The notes under the pieces: generated by a model
Told to the model about the DNA's origin: nothing
The model's database searches: none
Seen by the model: only the letters and a program-made list of their open reading frames with translations
Position numbers and translations under genes: made by a program
DNA from: Hoeflea prorocentri
GTDB lineage: Bacteria; Pseudomonadota; Alphaproteobacteria; Rhizobiales; Rhizobiaceae
Length of the DNA: 64,000 nt
Assembly (NCBI RefSeq): GCF_027944115.1
Contig: NZ_JAPJZI010000001.1
Location: 4,340,001-4,404,000 of the forward strand
Direction of reading: 5' to 3'
In this document: positions 1 to 8,822 of the stretch, one piece after another
Layout of the letters: each line of letters begins with the position of its first letter
Numbering within the stretch: position 1 is the stretch's first letter

Positions 1-1
1 G

Positions 2-379
2 CACCTTCTCGCCGCGCCGCTGATCGTGCACGCGCTGATGTATCTGGCGACCGGGATAGAGCTTGGCGGGCTGACCACGGTCGTCACGCTTGCTTCCGCC
101 TTTTGGGTCATAGCGATTTTTGTCGCCCTTTCGGTCGTCGCCCTCGTTATCGACCGGCGCGCGATCCTGGTGGCGGCCCTGACCTATCTCGGCGGGGCGC
201 TGTGGTTCATTGCCTCCAGCAGCCGATATGCCTCGAGCAATGCCGAACTGGTCTCGGTTCTCATCATCGCCATCTTCGTGATCGGCCTTGGCGTCGGTTG
301 GCATGCCATCCGCCGCACCCTATTTCGTATCCCAGTACTGCGCAGCATCGAACAGACTGTGCTTTCAAAACAGGTTTGA
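2..379 (+). CDS. Membrane protein, 5'-truncated by the window edge
   Basis: The frame is open from base 2, so the true start lies upstream of the window and only the C-terminal part (about 125 residues) is visible. It shows about four hydrophobic segments separated by short Arg-containing loops and ends in a short polar tail. The stop is five bases before the hslU ATG, which suggests co-transcription with hslU. I do not recognise the family. The visible part has no catalytic motif, so the only safe statement is a multi-spanning inner-membrane protein of unknown role. Confidence 0.6.
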   Translation, partial: HLLAAPLIVHALMYLATGIELGGLTTVVTLASAFWVIAIFVALSVVALVIDRRAILVAALTYLGGALWFIASSSRYASSNAELVSVLIIAIFVIGLGVGWHAIRRTLFRIPVLRSIEQTVLSKQV

Positions 380-384
380 ATTCC

Positions 385-1692
385 ATGACGAATTATTCAC
401 CGCGCGAGATCGTTTCCGAACTCGACCGCTACATCATCGGCCAGAAGGACGCCAAGCGGGCCGTAGCCATCGCCTTGCGCAACCGCTGGCGGCGTCAGCA
501 GCTTGACGACAGCCTGCGAGACGAGGTGATGCCGAAGAACATCCTGATGATCGGCCCGACCGGGGTCGGCAAGACGGAGATCTCACGGCGGCTCGCCAAG
601 CTCGCCGGCGCGCCTTTCATCAAGGTCGAAGCGACAAAATTCACCGAAGTCGGCTATGTCGGCCGCGATGTGGAGCAGATTATCCGCGATCTCGTGGAAG
701 TTGGCATCGCGCTGGTGAAGGACCGCAAGCGCGAAGAGGTAAAGGCAAAAGCCCATATCAATGCCGAGGAACGTGTTCTTGATGCGCTGGTCGGCTCCAC
801 GGCCTCGCCGGCTACGCGTGAATCATTCCGCACCAAATTGCGCGACGGGCAGCTCGACGACAAGGAAATCGAAATCGAGGTGGCGGAGACCGGTTCGGGC
901 ATGCCGAATTTCGAGATACCGGGCATGCCGGGCGCCAATATCGGGGTTCTGAACATTTCCGAGATGCTCGGCAAGGCCATGGGTCAGCCGCAGAAGAAGA
1001 TCCGCACGACGGTCAAGGAATCCTATGCGCAACTCATCAACGATGAATCGGAAAAGCTGCTCGACCAGGATCAGATCAACCAGGAAGCGCTGCGCATCGC
1101 ACAGAATGACGGAATCGTCTTTCTCGACGAGATCGACAAGATCGCGGCGCGAGACGGCGGCATGGGCGCGGGCGTTTCGCGCGAAGGCGTTCAACGCGAC
1201 CTCCTGCCGCTTGTCGAGGGCACGACCGTTGCGACAAAATACGGTCCGGTCAAAACCGATCATATCCTTTTCATCGCATCTGGCGCATTCCACGTTTCCA
1301 AGCCTTCGGATCTACTGCCCGAGCTTCAGGGCCGGTTGCCGATCCGCGTTGAACTGCGGGCGCTGACCAAGGAGGATTTCCGCCGTATCCTCACCGAAAC
1401 CGAAGCAAGCCTCATCAAGCAATATGTCGCCTTGATGGCGACGGAAGAGGTCACGCTGACCTACACCGAGGACGCAATCGACGCGCTTGCCGATGTTGCC
1501 GTCGAACTCAACAGTTCCGTTGAGAATATCGGCGCGCGGCGCCTTCAAACGGTGATGGAACGGGTCCTCGACGACATATCCTACGAAGCGCCCGACAAAT
1601 CCGGCGATGAATTTGTCATCGATGCCGAATATGTACGCAAACATGTCGGCGATCTTGCCAAGGACGCCGATCTGTCACGCTATATTCTGTGA
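385..1692 (+). CDS. hslU: ATP-dependent protease ATPase subunit HslU
   Basis: HslU is the AAA+ unfoldase of the HslUV (ClpYQ) cytoplasmic protease. It unfolds substrates and threads them into the HslV peptidase. The 435-residue product has the family's usual length. It has Walker A GPTGVGKT at residues 57-64, the pore loop GYVG at about 90-93, Walker B VFLDEID at about 245-251, and the C-terminal tail ending SRYIL that docks into HslV. A longer in-frame extension upstream of 385 overlaps the preceding gene and lacks family residues, so the ATG at 385 is chosen. hslV itself is not in the window and presumably lies upstream. Expression is normally heat-shock linked, but no heat-shock promoter is evident just upstream. 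Confidence 0.98.
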   Translation: MTNYSPREIVSELDRYIIGQKDAKRAVAIALRNRWRRQQLDDSLRDEVMPKNILMIGPTGVGKTEISRRLAKLAGAPFIKVEATKFTEVGYVGRDVEQIIRDLVEVGIALVKDRKREEVKAKAHINAEERVLDALVGSTASPATRESFRTKLRDGQLDDKEIEIEVAETGSGMPNFEIPGMPGANIGVLNISEMLGKAMGQPQKKIRTTVKESYAQLINDESEKLLDQDQINQEALRIAQNDGIVFLDEIDKIAARDGGMGAGVSREGVQRDLLPLVEGTTVATKYGPVKTDHILFIASGAFHVSKPSDLLPELQGRLPIRVELRALTKEDFRRILTETEASLIKQYVALMATEEVTLTYTEDAIDALADVAVELNSSVENIGARRLQTVMERVLDDISYEAPDKSGDEFVIDAEYVRKHVGDLAKDADLSRYIL

Positions 1693-1727
1693 CTTTTACG
1701 CATCGGTGCTGAAAAGAAGATTGTATT

Positions 1728-1753
1728 CCGCCGCCGGTCCCGACCGGCGGCGG
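1728..1753 (+). terminator. Perfect 11-bp GC hairpin downstream of hslU
   Basis: The arms at 1728-1738 and 1743-1753 are perfectly complementary around the 4-base loop CCCG, starting 36 bases after the hslU stop. No T-run follows on either strand, so this may be a 3'-end stabilising hairpin or a Rho-assisted end rather than a canonical intrinsic terminator. Confidence 0.45.
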
Positions 1754-1826
1754 AAGAAATACTCGACTTTCCATGTAATTTTCATAGAGTCCCGGCAAAG
1801 TTAAGAATTGCCCGGGGAGCCTATGG

Positions 1827-2801
1827 ATGGTGCGTCGCCATCTGTTTCAATTAGCCGCTATTGTTGTCTGCAGTCTTGTGTTTTTTGCGCCGGTCGCCAG
1901 CGCGAAACTCGTCATGGTGCCCGAAGGCAACCGCAACGAGGTTCAGCCGACTATACCCGGCGCATCGGTCAAGCGTACGAAGCAGACCAAATCGACCTTT
2001 GAACGCAAATACCGGAAAATCCACGATCTTCTAAAACGCGATACCAAGCTGCGCGGCAAAATCAAATCGGTTGCGGCGAAATATGATATCGATCCGCTGC
2101 ATATCGTCGGCGCGCTTGTGGGCGAACACACCTATAATGTCGATGCCTATGACCGGCTCCAGTCCTACTACGTCAAGGCGATGTCCTACGCGACGGGCGG
2201 CATAAATTTCCGCTATGACGGCGAAAATGTCGACACGTTCATACGGCGCGAGGAGTTTTCCGACTGCGAAAACCGGAACGGTTCTTTTGCCGTCTGGTCC
2301 TGCCGCGAGGCGGTTTGGGAAAAGAACTTCCGCAATCGCAAGGTCGATGGCAAACGCTTTCCCAACGACCGCTTCAGCGCGGTTTTCTTTCAGCCGTTCT
2401 ATGCCGGTCAGACCTTCGGCCTCGGGCAGCTCAATCCGCTGACGGCCCTGAAGCTCACCGACAAGGTCAATCGCGTTTCGGGTTACAAGAAGCTCACGCA
2501 CGAAAACGGTCAGGACGTCTACAAGGCGATCATGAATCCCGACATTACCCTTGCCTATGTCGCCGCAGCACTGCGCCATTCCATTGACGTTTACGGCGAC
2601 ATCGCCGGTTTCGACATCTCTGAAAATCCCGGCATCACCGCGACGCTTTACAATGTCGGCAACCCGGACCGCAGGGCGCGGGCCCTAGCCCGCAAGAACA
2701 AGCAGCGCAGGGCGCAGGGCAAGCGTGCGATTTACCCGAAGGAAAACTATTACGGCTGGCTGGTCAACGACAAGCTGGCCGAGCTGCGGCAGCTTTTCTG
2801 A
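1827..2801 (+). CDS. Exported DUF1402 family protein
   Basis: This 324-residue protein matches my recollection of the DUF1402 family, found mainly in Hyphomicrobiales and of unknown biochemical function. The N-terminus is a clear Sec signal peptide: Arg-rich start, hydrophobic stretch, and a cleavage site around APVASA at residues 21-26. The mature protein starts with a basic, low-complexity part and then a globular region with several Tyr/Asn-rich motifs and a VGEHTYN segment. This region is loosely reminiscent of lysozyme-like folds, but I cannot identify a catalytic Glu with confidence. ATG 1827 is preferred over other starts because it directly precedes the signal peptide. It is a monocistronic gene, convergent with the XRE gene. 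Confidence 0.8.
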   Translation: MVRRHLFQLAAIVVCSLVFFAPVASAKLVMVPEGNRNEVQPTIPGASVKRTKQTKSTFERKYRKIHDLLKRDTKLRGKIKSVAAKYDIDPLHIVGALVGEHTYNVDAYDRLQSYYVKAMSYATGGINFRYDGENVDTFIRREEFSDCENRNGSFAVWSCREAVWEKNFRNRKVDGKRFPNDRFSAVFFQPFYAGQTFGLGQLNPLTALKLTDKVNRVSGYKKLTHENGQDVYKAIMNPDITLAYVAAALRHSIDVYGDIAGFDISENPGITATLYNVGNPDRRARALARKNKQRRAQGKRAIYPKENYYGWLVNDKLAELRQLF

Positions 2802-2822
2802 TCTTCGGTGTTGTCCAAATGT

Positions 2823-3179
2823 TCAGCCCGCTTCATCCAAGGCTGATTGAAGCCGCTTGATGTCGTCTTTCTTCAGCGCGGCGATCGATCTGGCGAGATT
2901 GTTGGCCAGCGCCGTCGCCTCCGGGGAAAGGCCGGCGGTATCGATCGTCACACGCGGGTGCGAAACGGATGCGAGGCGCTGCAGTTCCTCCGCGTCGTCC
3001 CAGATGATGTTGAAAAAGCCAATAATGCGCTGAAGCAGCTCCCAGCTCGGCTGCCCCCGATGACCGTGTTCCAGCGCCGACAGATAAGCAGGCGATACGC
3101 CAATGGCCCGGGCCATTTGTTTCTGCGTGATGCCGCGTTCCGAACGCAAAGCGCGAATTTTCACACCGAAGGGCGTCAT
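2823..3179 (-). CDS. XRE-family helix-turn-helix transcriptional regulator
   Basis: This is a 118-residue DNA-binding protein. Residues about 4-60 form a Cro/CI-type HTH with the diagnostic stretch ITQKQMARAIGVSPAYLSAL followed by an Glu-His-Gly turn. The remaining part is helical and may mediate dimerisation. Its ATG overlaps the TGA of the upstream Smr gene by four bases (ATGA), so it is translationally coupled and the last gene of the Tim44-mltA-Smr-XRE run. The regulated target is unknown. The same gene order occurs in many rhizobia (from memory), suggesting a housekeeping role linked to the cell envelope genes upstream. Confidence 0.9.
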   Translation of the reverse strand: MTPFGVKIRALRSERGITQKQMARAIGVSPAYLSALEHGHRGQPSWELLQRIIGFFNIIWDDAEELQRLASVSHPRVTIDTAGLSPEATALANNLARSIAALKKDDIKRLQSALDEAG

Positions 3180-3739
3180 GTCTCCCGAGCCTTCTTTTTT
3201 ACCCTCACATAAAGTGCGCCATCACCGCCATGGCCGCGGGCGGCCGGTTCGACGCCCGATGCAAGCCCTCGGAACGGCACCGATGCAAGCCAGCGCGGCA
3301 CAGCACGTCTCAAAACACCGCCACCGGGCGAGGATCCCTTGCCGGTAATCACGAGCACATAGCGCAGACCGCGGGCATGGGCGTTCTGCAGGAACCCGTA
3401 AAGCATATCATGAGCCTCATCCTGCCTCAGCCCGTGCAGATCAATCCGGGCCTCCAGCGGCACCCGGCCCTTGGCGATCTTGCCGTAAACCGGTTTGTCG
3501 ATTGGATGGAGGGTTGGTGAAACATCTGATTTCGGCGGTTTCCGAGCGGCGCTGGGCATCTTTGCCGTGGTTGTGGGCTTCAGCGTTTTCTTAAGCCCGT
3601 CCTCTTGTGGAGGCGGTTTATCCGTCTCCGAAGACAGCAGCTCGTCCATGCGGCCCGGAAGCGGATCAACCGTTCGCGCCACCTGGCCCCACAGGATCCG
3701 ATCCTCGGCGGTCAGCTTCCTTTTCTTCCCGCCGCTCAA
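3176..3739 (-). CDS. Smr domain-containing protein
   Basis: The 187-residue protein has a charged, Pro/Lys-rich N-terminal half (residues 1-90). A Smr (small MutS-related) domain follows at about 95-185, with the DLHGL signature at 100-104, TGKG at 132-135 and the terminal HGGDGALYV segment. Smr domains are nucleic-acid binding and sometimes nuclease modules; the cellular role of stand-alone alphaproteobacterial copies is not settled. The start is TTG, overlapping the mltA TGA as TTGA, with a strong GGGAGG Shine-Dalgarno eight bases upstream. It overlaps the downstream XRE gene by four bases, so the three genes are probably translationally coupled. Confidence 0.9.
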   Translation of the reverse strand: MSGGKKRKLTAEDRILWGQVARTVDPLPGRMDELLSSETDKPPPQEDGLKKTLKPTTTAKMPSAARKPPKSDVSPTLHPIDKPVYGKIAKGRVPLEARIDLHGLRQDEAHDMLYGFLQNAHARGLRYVLVITGKGSSPGGGVLRRAVPRWLASVPFRGLASGVEPAARGHGGDGALYVRVKKKARET

Positions 3740-4839
3740 GGACCAACCCTCCCGGCCGCTTCGTTTGGCACGAGGACGAAGAACACCGCATCGTTGCGGA
3801 CCGTTCCGGCCTGTTCGCCGGCGGCCGCGCCGGAGCCAGTGAAGATATCGCCCCTGGCCGGGCCAACAATTGCCGATCCTGTATCTTGCGCAATCATCAG
3901 CCGGCGAAACGGGCCATCGGTCAGGTGGGTCAGATCGTCGGCCTGAACAAAGACGGGCGTTCCGAATGTGTGAATGTGCTTGTCAACAGCGAGCGACCGT
4001 CCGGCAATTAGCGGAACCTTGGCTGCGGCGACCGGTCCGCGGTCCGGATCGGCGACCGGCGCTGTGCGGAAGAAGATATAGGACCGGTTTTGCCACAATA
4101 TCTCATCAAGCCGCTCGGGATTTTCGGCCAGCCAGGTTCTCAGGCTCTGCATGGATACGGTTTCGGGATCCTGTTCTCCCATGGCGATGAGAACCCTGCC
4201 GATGGCCGTGAACGGATGGCCTGTTTTGGCCGCATAGGTGATGCGCTCGACCGTGCCATCGGCATATCGAAGCCGCGCTGCACCCTGGATATGAGCAAAG
4301 AACACATCGATACGGTCCCTGGCCCAGGCGATTTCAAGACCGTGCCCGTCAAGGAAACCGCTTTCTATGGCGGCGCGGTCCGGATATTCGCAAACAGCTC
4401 CGTCCGTCCTTCGGCCATAGGCAAAGCCGGGATCCATCGCCTTCGGGCGGGTTTTCATATCAAGGGCGACAAGATCGTCCGGCCGTTTGTGGAAAGCAAA
4501 CCGGTAGGGCCCGGACCGCTCACGCGCAACCCCGACTTCCGGTTCGTAATAGGCGGTGACAACCCCCCCCGATCCATCACGCGGTACGACCTTGAAGGGG
4601 GTAAAATGCCGTTCGAGGAAGCCACGGGCCTCTGCTGCATCCTGCACGCTGGACTTCCGAAGTATTTGCGAGGCAGGCACAAAGTCAGACCATTGCAGGC
4701 CGAGCGAACCCGTTTTGTGGGGTTTGACGGTCTGCGCATGATCGGCGCAGTCCAGGAAGCCGGTCAGAACATCACGCGGGTCGTCATGCGACCAGTCCGG
4801 CAAATCATCATACGATACCGGGCTCAGGTCTGCTTGCAT
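3736..4839 (-). CDS. mltA: Membrane-bound lytic murein transglycosylase A (MltA)
   Basis: MltA cleaves the MurNAc-GlcNAc bond of peptidoglycan, forming 1,6-anhydro ends during wall remodelling. The 367-residue protein carries the MltA domain, including a TAYYEPEV-type motif near residue 95. The C-terminal 3D-like domain has the conserved Asp pair in AQDTGSAI and ARGDIF. An in-frame TGA (the stop of the preceding Tim44-like gene) lies five codons upstream, so the ATG at 4839 is the only plausible start. The N-terminus therefore lacks a recognisable lipobox or signal peptide, as I recall for other rhizobial MltA annotations. It sits in the Tim44-mltA-Smr-XRE run, overlapping the Smr gene by four bases. 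Confidence 0.93.
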   Translation of the reverse strand: MQADLSPVSYDDLPDWSHDDPRDVLTGFLDCADHAQTVKPHKTGSLGLQWSDFVPASQILRKSSVQDAAEARGFLERHFTPFKVVPRDGSGGVVTAYYEPEVGVARERSGPYRFAFHKRPDDLVALDMKTRPKAMDPGFAYGRRTDGAVCEYPDRAAIESGFLDGHGLEIAWARDRIDVFFAHIQGAARLRYADGTVERITYAAKTGHPFTAIGRVLIAMGEQDPETVSMQSLRTWLAENPERLDEILWQNRSYIFFRTAPVADPDRGPVAAAKVPLIAGRSLAVDKHIHTFGTPVFVQADDLTHLTDGPFRRLMIAQDTGSAIVGPARGDIFTGSGAAAGEQAGTVRNDAVFFVLVPNEAAGRVGP

Positions 4840-4851
4840 GCGAGGATCCGA

Positions 4852-5556
4852 TCAGTCTTCCGATTCGGTCGCAATCAGTTTCCAGTTGGGATCACGGGAG
4901 CGGGTGTCGCGTGCAAAGGTCCAGACATCATTGACCTCGCCGACGCTGTCAGGGTCGCCATCGACGACATTGCCGTCCTTGTCATAGGTCGCGGTGATCA
5001 GCTGGCTCGAAATGCGCATTGTGACATTGGCTTCCGAACCCTTCATCTCGGCCTGGACAATATCGGCCTTGCCGATGCCGACAAAGGACGATTTAATCGT
5101 CTCGGAGCGGGAATCGCGATCCTTGATTGCGGAAACGAAGCCTTCGTAGACCTCTTTTGACAGCAACTGCTTCAGCGCCTTCTTGTCACCTTCGGCATAG
5201 GCATCGACGATCATCTCGTAGGCCGTTTTCGCACCGGCCACGAATTCGCGGGGATCGAATTCCGGATCGGCTGAAATGACCGAGCGAAGCGCCGTGTTCA
5301 GATCGGTGCCGGCGTCGCAATAGGCGTCCGCGGCCGCGAAGCGGTCATCGGCGGAACGGTCGCCGTCACGCCGCGGCAAGGTGATGACCTTGCTGTCATC
5401 ATCATCGCCTGCGAGATTCTCGCCGTCACGCGCGCTGTAGGGATCAAAGGGCTGCCTCTCATTGCCGGTGCGGCGACCAAGCACGTTACGCAACTGCAGA
5501 AAGATGATGACTGCGGCCACGAAAAAAAAGACTGTTACAAAATCAAAGGAGCCCAT
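4852..5556 (-). CDS. Tim44/TimA-like protein, single-pass membrane protein
   Basis: This bacterial Tim44-domain protein is related to the mitochondrial import component Tim44. In bacteria such proteins are membrane-attached and of incompletely known function. From the ATG at 5556 the product has 234 residues: one N-terminal transmembrane segment within about residues 4-20 (Phe/Val-rich), an acidic linker, and a C-terminal Tim44 domain at about 85-230. A further in-frame ATG at 5613 would add 19 residues not typical of the family, so 5556 (a start like MGSFDF) is preferred. It is the first gene of the minus-strand run and is divergent from fxsA. Confidence 0.88.
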   Translation of the reverse strand: MGSFDFVTVFFFVAAVIIFLQLRNVLGRRTGNERQPFDPYSARDGENLAGDDDDSKVITLPRRDGDRSADDRFAAADAYCDAGTDLNTALRSVISADPEFDPREFVAGAKTAYEMIVDAYAEGDKKALKQLLSKEVYEGFVSAIKDRDSRSETIKSSFVGIGKADIVQAEMKGSEANVTMRISSQLITATYDKDGNVVDGDPDSVGEVNDVWTFARDTRSRDPNWKLIATESED

Positions 5557-5832
5557 GGTGCCTGTTACCGGAATGGAAACTGATAGCGGAGGCTGCGCCC
5601 CCGTATCCTTCATATAGTCCGTCGACGTCTATCATTCAAATCCTCTTTGCCTTGCAATACAAGCGCGCAACAAAGGGTAAAACCGAGGCATTTCCGCACA
5701 TTGGCGGCGGTTTTTCCGCAAACAGGCTTAATGCATCTCTATATAGTAGACATTACCTACGAATGACGCTGCGCTTTATGGTAGCGGCTGTCAGTACTCC
5801 ATGTGCTGAAGGTCACACAGGATTTGCCGTTT

Positions 5833-6342
5833 ATGCCCTTTTCCATTGTCCCGCTTCTTCTTCTGATTGTGCCGTTAGCGGAAATCGGCGCCTTTATCGT
5901 GATCGGACGGGAAATCGGCGTCTTCTGGACGCTGGCAATGGTCTTCTTCACGGCGGTTCTCGGCTCCATCCTGCTGCGTGTTCAGGGTTTCGGGCTTGTC
6001 AGGCGCATACAACAGGAGATGGAAGCCGGCAGGGTTCCGGGCCGCGAACTCGTTCACGGGGTCATGATCATGATTGCCGGTGTCCTGCTTCTCACACCGG
6101 GTTTCATCACCGATGCAATCGGATTTCTGCTATTTGTGCCCGCAATCCGCGATGCCGGCTGGGCAATGATCAAGAGCCGCTTCACGGTTGTTCACGCCGG
6201 AGGCTTCGGTTCACGCGGTTTCGAGCGCGACCGCAAGGGCTCCGGACCCGGGACGATCGATCTCGACGAAGCGGATTTCAAACGCGATCCGGATCCCGAT
6301 TCTCCCTGGAACAAGGAGGGGCCCGACGGAAAGGACAGCTAG
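5833..6342 (+). CDS. fxsA: FxsA family membrane protein
   Basis: FxsA proteins are small inner-membrane proteins; the E. coli member was named for its effect on exclusion of phage T7 by F plasmid, and the physiological role is unknown. From ATG 5833 the protein has 169 residues, three to four hydrophobic segments in the first 110, and an acidic, Asp/Pro-rich cytoplasmic tail. The start is chosen for the AGGA about ten bases upstream; an upstream ATG at 5803 would add ten residues lacking family character. In relatives I recall secB following immediately, whereas here about 2.6 kb of accessory genes intervene. Confidence 0.88.
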   Translation: MPFSIVPLLLLIVPLAEIGAFIVIGREIGVFWTLAMVFFTAVLGSILLRVQGFGLVRRIQQEMEAGRVPGRELVHGVMIMIAGVLLLTPGFITDAIGFLLFVPAIRDAGWAMIKSRFTVVHAGGFGSRGFERDRKGSGPGTIDLDEADFKRDPDPDSPWNKEGPDGKDS

Positions 6343-6436
6343 ACCGAACGATGGCTTCACGCGGTTTTGCGGCTGGCGGGTCAAGCTCCGAACTGCCCAA
6401 GCCCGGTCGGAGCCTGCTGCGCCACAGACTGGCGCG

Positions 6437-6835
6437 CTATCCTTCCGTTAAAGGTGCTCCGTTTGGACAATCGATGAGATACCCCCATCCGCCATTGTCC
6501 AGCTTCTTTGCAACTTCTATGGATTGCCCCTCGGCAAGGACGCCCCCATCCGGATCGACGACTTGCCAGGAGGCGCTGGTCAGGGCGATATCGCCTGCGA
6601 TCACCTCACTGATAATCCTGCTTTTCAATTCAGGCCGCCTGTCGATAAAGCCCTTGAATGCCTGCCGGGCGCCGGCAAGGCCCACACGCGGCGGGTGATC
6701 CGGCGGAAAATAGATCCGGCAGTCGGGATGGAACATCGAGACGATGCCATCGAGGTCGCCCTCCTTCAGATAGGCACCGACGCATTCGGCAATCTCACGC
6801 GGACGACGCGCAATATGTTTGGCGTTTGACATCAT
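6437..6835 (-). CDS. NTF2/SnoaL-like protein (first of three, promoter-distal)
   Basis: The 132-residue protein has the cone-shaped NTF2-like pattern. It begins with an N-terminal helix containing YLKEGDLDGIVSMFHPDC, followed by alternating strands and a final Trp-Gly-Tyr strand. The opening resembles SnoaL/DUF4440 polyketide-cyclase or ketosteroid-isomerase-type folds, where the pocket binds small hydrophobic ligands. No catalytic Asp/His dyad can be assigned confidently. Adjacent ATGs at 6835 and 6832 are both possible starts behind a GAGAGA-like ribosome site. It is the last gene of a three-gene operon of mutually divergent NTF2-like proteins controlled from the 7686-7792 intergenic region. 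Confidence 0.75.
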   Translation of the reverse strand: MMSNAKHIARRPREIAECVGAYLKEGDLDGIVSMFHPDCRIYFPPDHPPRVGLAGARQAFKGFIDRRPELKSRIISEVIAGDIALTSASWQVVDPDGGVLAEGQSIEVAKKLDNGGWGYLIDCPNGAPLTEG

Positions 6836-6864
6836 ACATCTCTCGGATTGTTGGGGCTTGGCAC

Positions 6865-7302
6865 CTAAAAATCAAACCGGTCAGCCGCACGCACCTCTTC
6901 GGGCAGCCAGGTTTCCTGCAGGTGCAGCCACTGGATCGGATCTGCGAGCTTCAGCAGCACAGTAGAAAAGCGGGCATTGCGGGACTGCGCGAAGCGCTGC
7001 GCCCCGACCTGCCATTCGCTGTAGGTCGCCAGAACCTGATCCCCGCTCTGAAATCGCACGGCAACGTCGCGGATTTCAATACGAAAGCCCGGATTGGATC
7101 CAAAGGTCTGTTCGAAGCCTGTCTTCAAATGGGCCCTGGTATGTGCGGCGCCGTCAGGCGACACAATTGTAAAATCGGGGTGAAGTCGAGAGATAAACCG
7201 CGACTCCAGATGATCACGATCCGCAGTGCCGTTGGACCATTGCGTAAAAAAATCATGCAGGCTGACGATCTCTTGGGCGACGGCATTCAGAACCGAACTC
7301 AT
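6865..7302 (-). CDS. NTF2/DUF4440-like protein (second of three)
   Basis: This 145-residue protein has an N-terminal helix, a central stretch with FISRLHPDFTIVSPDG, and repeated antiparallel strands ending in a WLHLQETWL strand, as in DUF4440/NTF2 folds. It resembles proteins annotated as DUF4440 domain proteins that sense or turn over small molecules; I cannot name a substrate. Its ATG overlaps the stop of the upstream NTF2-like gene by four bases (ATGA), implying translational coupling, and the third gene follows after 29 bases. It is clearly not a recent duplicate of its neighbours, because the sequences align only in overall pattern. Confidence 0.72.
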   Translation of the reverse strand: MSSVLNAVAQEIVSLHDFFTQWSNGTADRDHLESRFISRLHPDFTIVSPDGAAHTRAHLKTGFEQTFGSNPGFRIEIRDVAVRFQSGDQVLATYSEWQVGAQRFAQSRNARFSTVLLKLADPIQWLHLQETWLPEEVRAADRFDF

Positions 7303-7685
7303 GACTTGTCATCATTGTTGTCGATGTCGATCAGCATTTTCCAACCGTCATCGTGTTTGCGGTACACCAGCAGAAGCCGTCCCTGACCGCCGCCTTCATG
7401 GCCCGTAGTCTTGTCTGTCACCTCAACGGTAAAATGGCCGATAATCATGGCGAAACCCTCGAAAACCTGGATATGCTCCAAATCGAAGCCGGATTTGAAC
7501 GTCGAAGCCTCGATACGAGGAGCGTATTTTTCACGGATGGCCGCGATCCCGTATCCCGTGGGTTGATGCTCATTGCAGGTCACGACATCGGGATCAACCG
7601 TGCGGATCATCCGTTCGATATCCCCGCTGTCCAGGCCTTCCAGCCATTCGTTCAGGGCGTGTTTAATGTCTTCAACGTCTGACAT
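7299..7685 (-). CDS. SnoaL/NTF2-like protein (first gene of the operon)
   Basis: From ATG 7685 the product has 128 residues: a helix with HALNEWLEGLDSGDIERMI, a PTGYGIAAIREKY segment and a C-terminal strand ending in the Trp-Lys-Met-Leu-Ile-Asp pattern common in SnoaL/DUF4440 proteins. The start is supported by GGAAGGAA seven bases upstream; a longer reading to 7730 adds residues without fold character. It lies divergent to a LysR regulator with 107 bases between starts, and three phased repeats in that gap probably control both. Its function is unknown; ligand binding or isomerase/hydrolase activity is possible. Confidence 0.75.
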   Translation of the reverse strand: MSDVEDIKHALNEWLEGLDSGDIERMIRTVDPDVVTCNEHQPTGYGIAAIREKYAPRIEASTFKSGFDLEHIQVFEGFAMIIGHFTVEVTDKTTGHEGGGQGRLLLVYRKHDDGWKMLIDIDNNDDKS

Positions 7686-7741
7686 ATTGTATTCCTTCCC
7701 GGTTTGAAAGCTGCAGTTGCCAACGAACATACGGTCTTGCT

Positions 7742-7794
7742 ATTGTAAGAAAATATCCTTTCTTTCTAACATTGTGATCGGTTTTTCTAACAAT
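7742..7794. promoter_or_regulatory. Three phased 11-bp repeats, probable LysR operator array
   Basis: ATTGTAAGAAA at 7742-7752 is the inverted form of TTTCTAACATT at 7763-7773 and TTTCTAACAAT at 7784-7794. The three start points are 21 bp apart, two helical turns. The last copy overlaps the ATG of the LysR gene at 7793, suggesting autorepression. Confidence 0.5.
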
Positions 7795-8701
7795 GCAACG
7801 AAGCCAGCTCAGTGATGTTTCGATCTTTGTTGAAGTTGCGCGGCTGAACGGATTTCGTGCGGCCGCTCGCAATCTGAAGCTTCAGGCAGCCTCAGTCAGC
7901 GAGGCTGTACAGCGCTTTGAAGACCGCCTGGGCGTACGCCTGTTCGAGCGATCGACACGGTCGGTGGCGCTGACCGCGATCGGCGAGCAGCTCTTTAAAC
8001 GGAGCTTGCCGGCCATCAACGACCTGGAAGCCGCGATCCGGGACCTGAATGACCAGCGAGAGGGCGTTTCGGGCACGCTTCGTCTGTCAGCGCCCTATAG
8101 TGCGGGGGCTTTTTTCCTGGATGATCTCGTCGCACGCTTCGCCATCAGGTTTCCCGACGTAAAGGTTGATCTGATCTATGACGATCAAAAGGTCGACCTG
8201 ATCGAATCGCGGATAGATGCCGCCATCCGCTCCCAGACTCTGCTGGAAGCCGACACCCATGCGGTGCCGGTGGGTCCGAACTTGAAAATGGTTGTCGTTG
8301 GGTCACCCGGCTATCTGAAACAGCACGGTGTGCCGAAAAATCCCGAGGACGTTCTGGGTCATGACGGGATCTGCTTTGCGTTCGGCAGTTCCGGCCGGCT
8401 TGCGCCCTGGGTATTTGATGGCGAGGACGGCACACTCAGCGTCATGCCCACGCCTCGCATGACCGTGAATGATCTGCGGTCGATGGTGCTTTACGCCAGT
8501 CAGGGCCTCGGACTGGCTTACGTCTATGCCGAGGTTGCAGCGCCTCTGGTCAATGCCGGCGATCTGATCGAGGTGATGGCCGACAGGCTTCCATCCCTGC
8601 CGCGCTACTCGCTCAACTATCGCAGCAAGAAGCATATGACGCGACGCCTGAGAGCCTTTATCGACATGGCGAAGGAAACGTCGAAAGGCTCCGATCAATA
8701 A
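7793..8701 (+). CDS. LysR-family transcriptional regulator
   Basis: This 302-residue LTTR has a winged HTH at residues about 5-64 (AARNLKLQAASVSEAVQRFE as recognition region) and a periplasmic-binding-like effector domain at about 90-295. Within the family it resembles the subgroup beginning LSDVSIFVEVARLNGF, often annotated as CrgA-type or LysR substrate-binding regulators. Divergent placement from the three NTF2-like genes and the repeat array in the shared promoter region point to local control of that operon and of itself. The effector is unknown. Confidence 0.92.
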   Translation: MQRSQLSDVSIFVEVARLNGFRAAARNLKLQAASVSEAVQRFEDRLGVRLFERSTRSVALTAIGEQLFKRSLPAINDLEAAIRDLNDQREGVSGTLRLSAPYSAGAFFLDDLVARFAIRFPDVKVDLIYDDQKVDLIESRIDAAIRSQTLLEADTHAVPVGPNLKMVVVGSPGYLKQHGVPKNPEDVLGHDGICFAFGSSGRLAPWVFDGEDGTLSVMPTPRMTVNDLRSMVLYASQGLGLAYVYAEVAAPLVNAGDLIEVMADRLPSLPRYSLNYRSKKHMTRRLRAFIDMAKETSKGSDQ

Positions 8702-8822
8702 GCTGCCAAACCGAAGACGGCCTGGCGGACGGGACCGCTTGAAGCAAGGTGTTGGTCAAGGTGACCGGTTATGCCCGAAAAACACAGTGTGCCGACGGCT
8801 ACGCGCTGTCGATCGATGAGCG

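Noticed and set aside
6349-6480. Short plus-strand reading frame after fxsA beginning MASRGFAAGG
   Set aside because: It runs into the NTF2-like gene on the opposite strand, has no clear ribosome site and resembles no family I know; a decayed remnant cannot be excluded.
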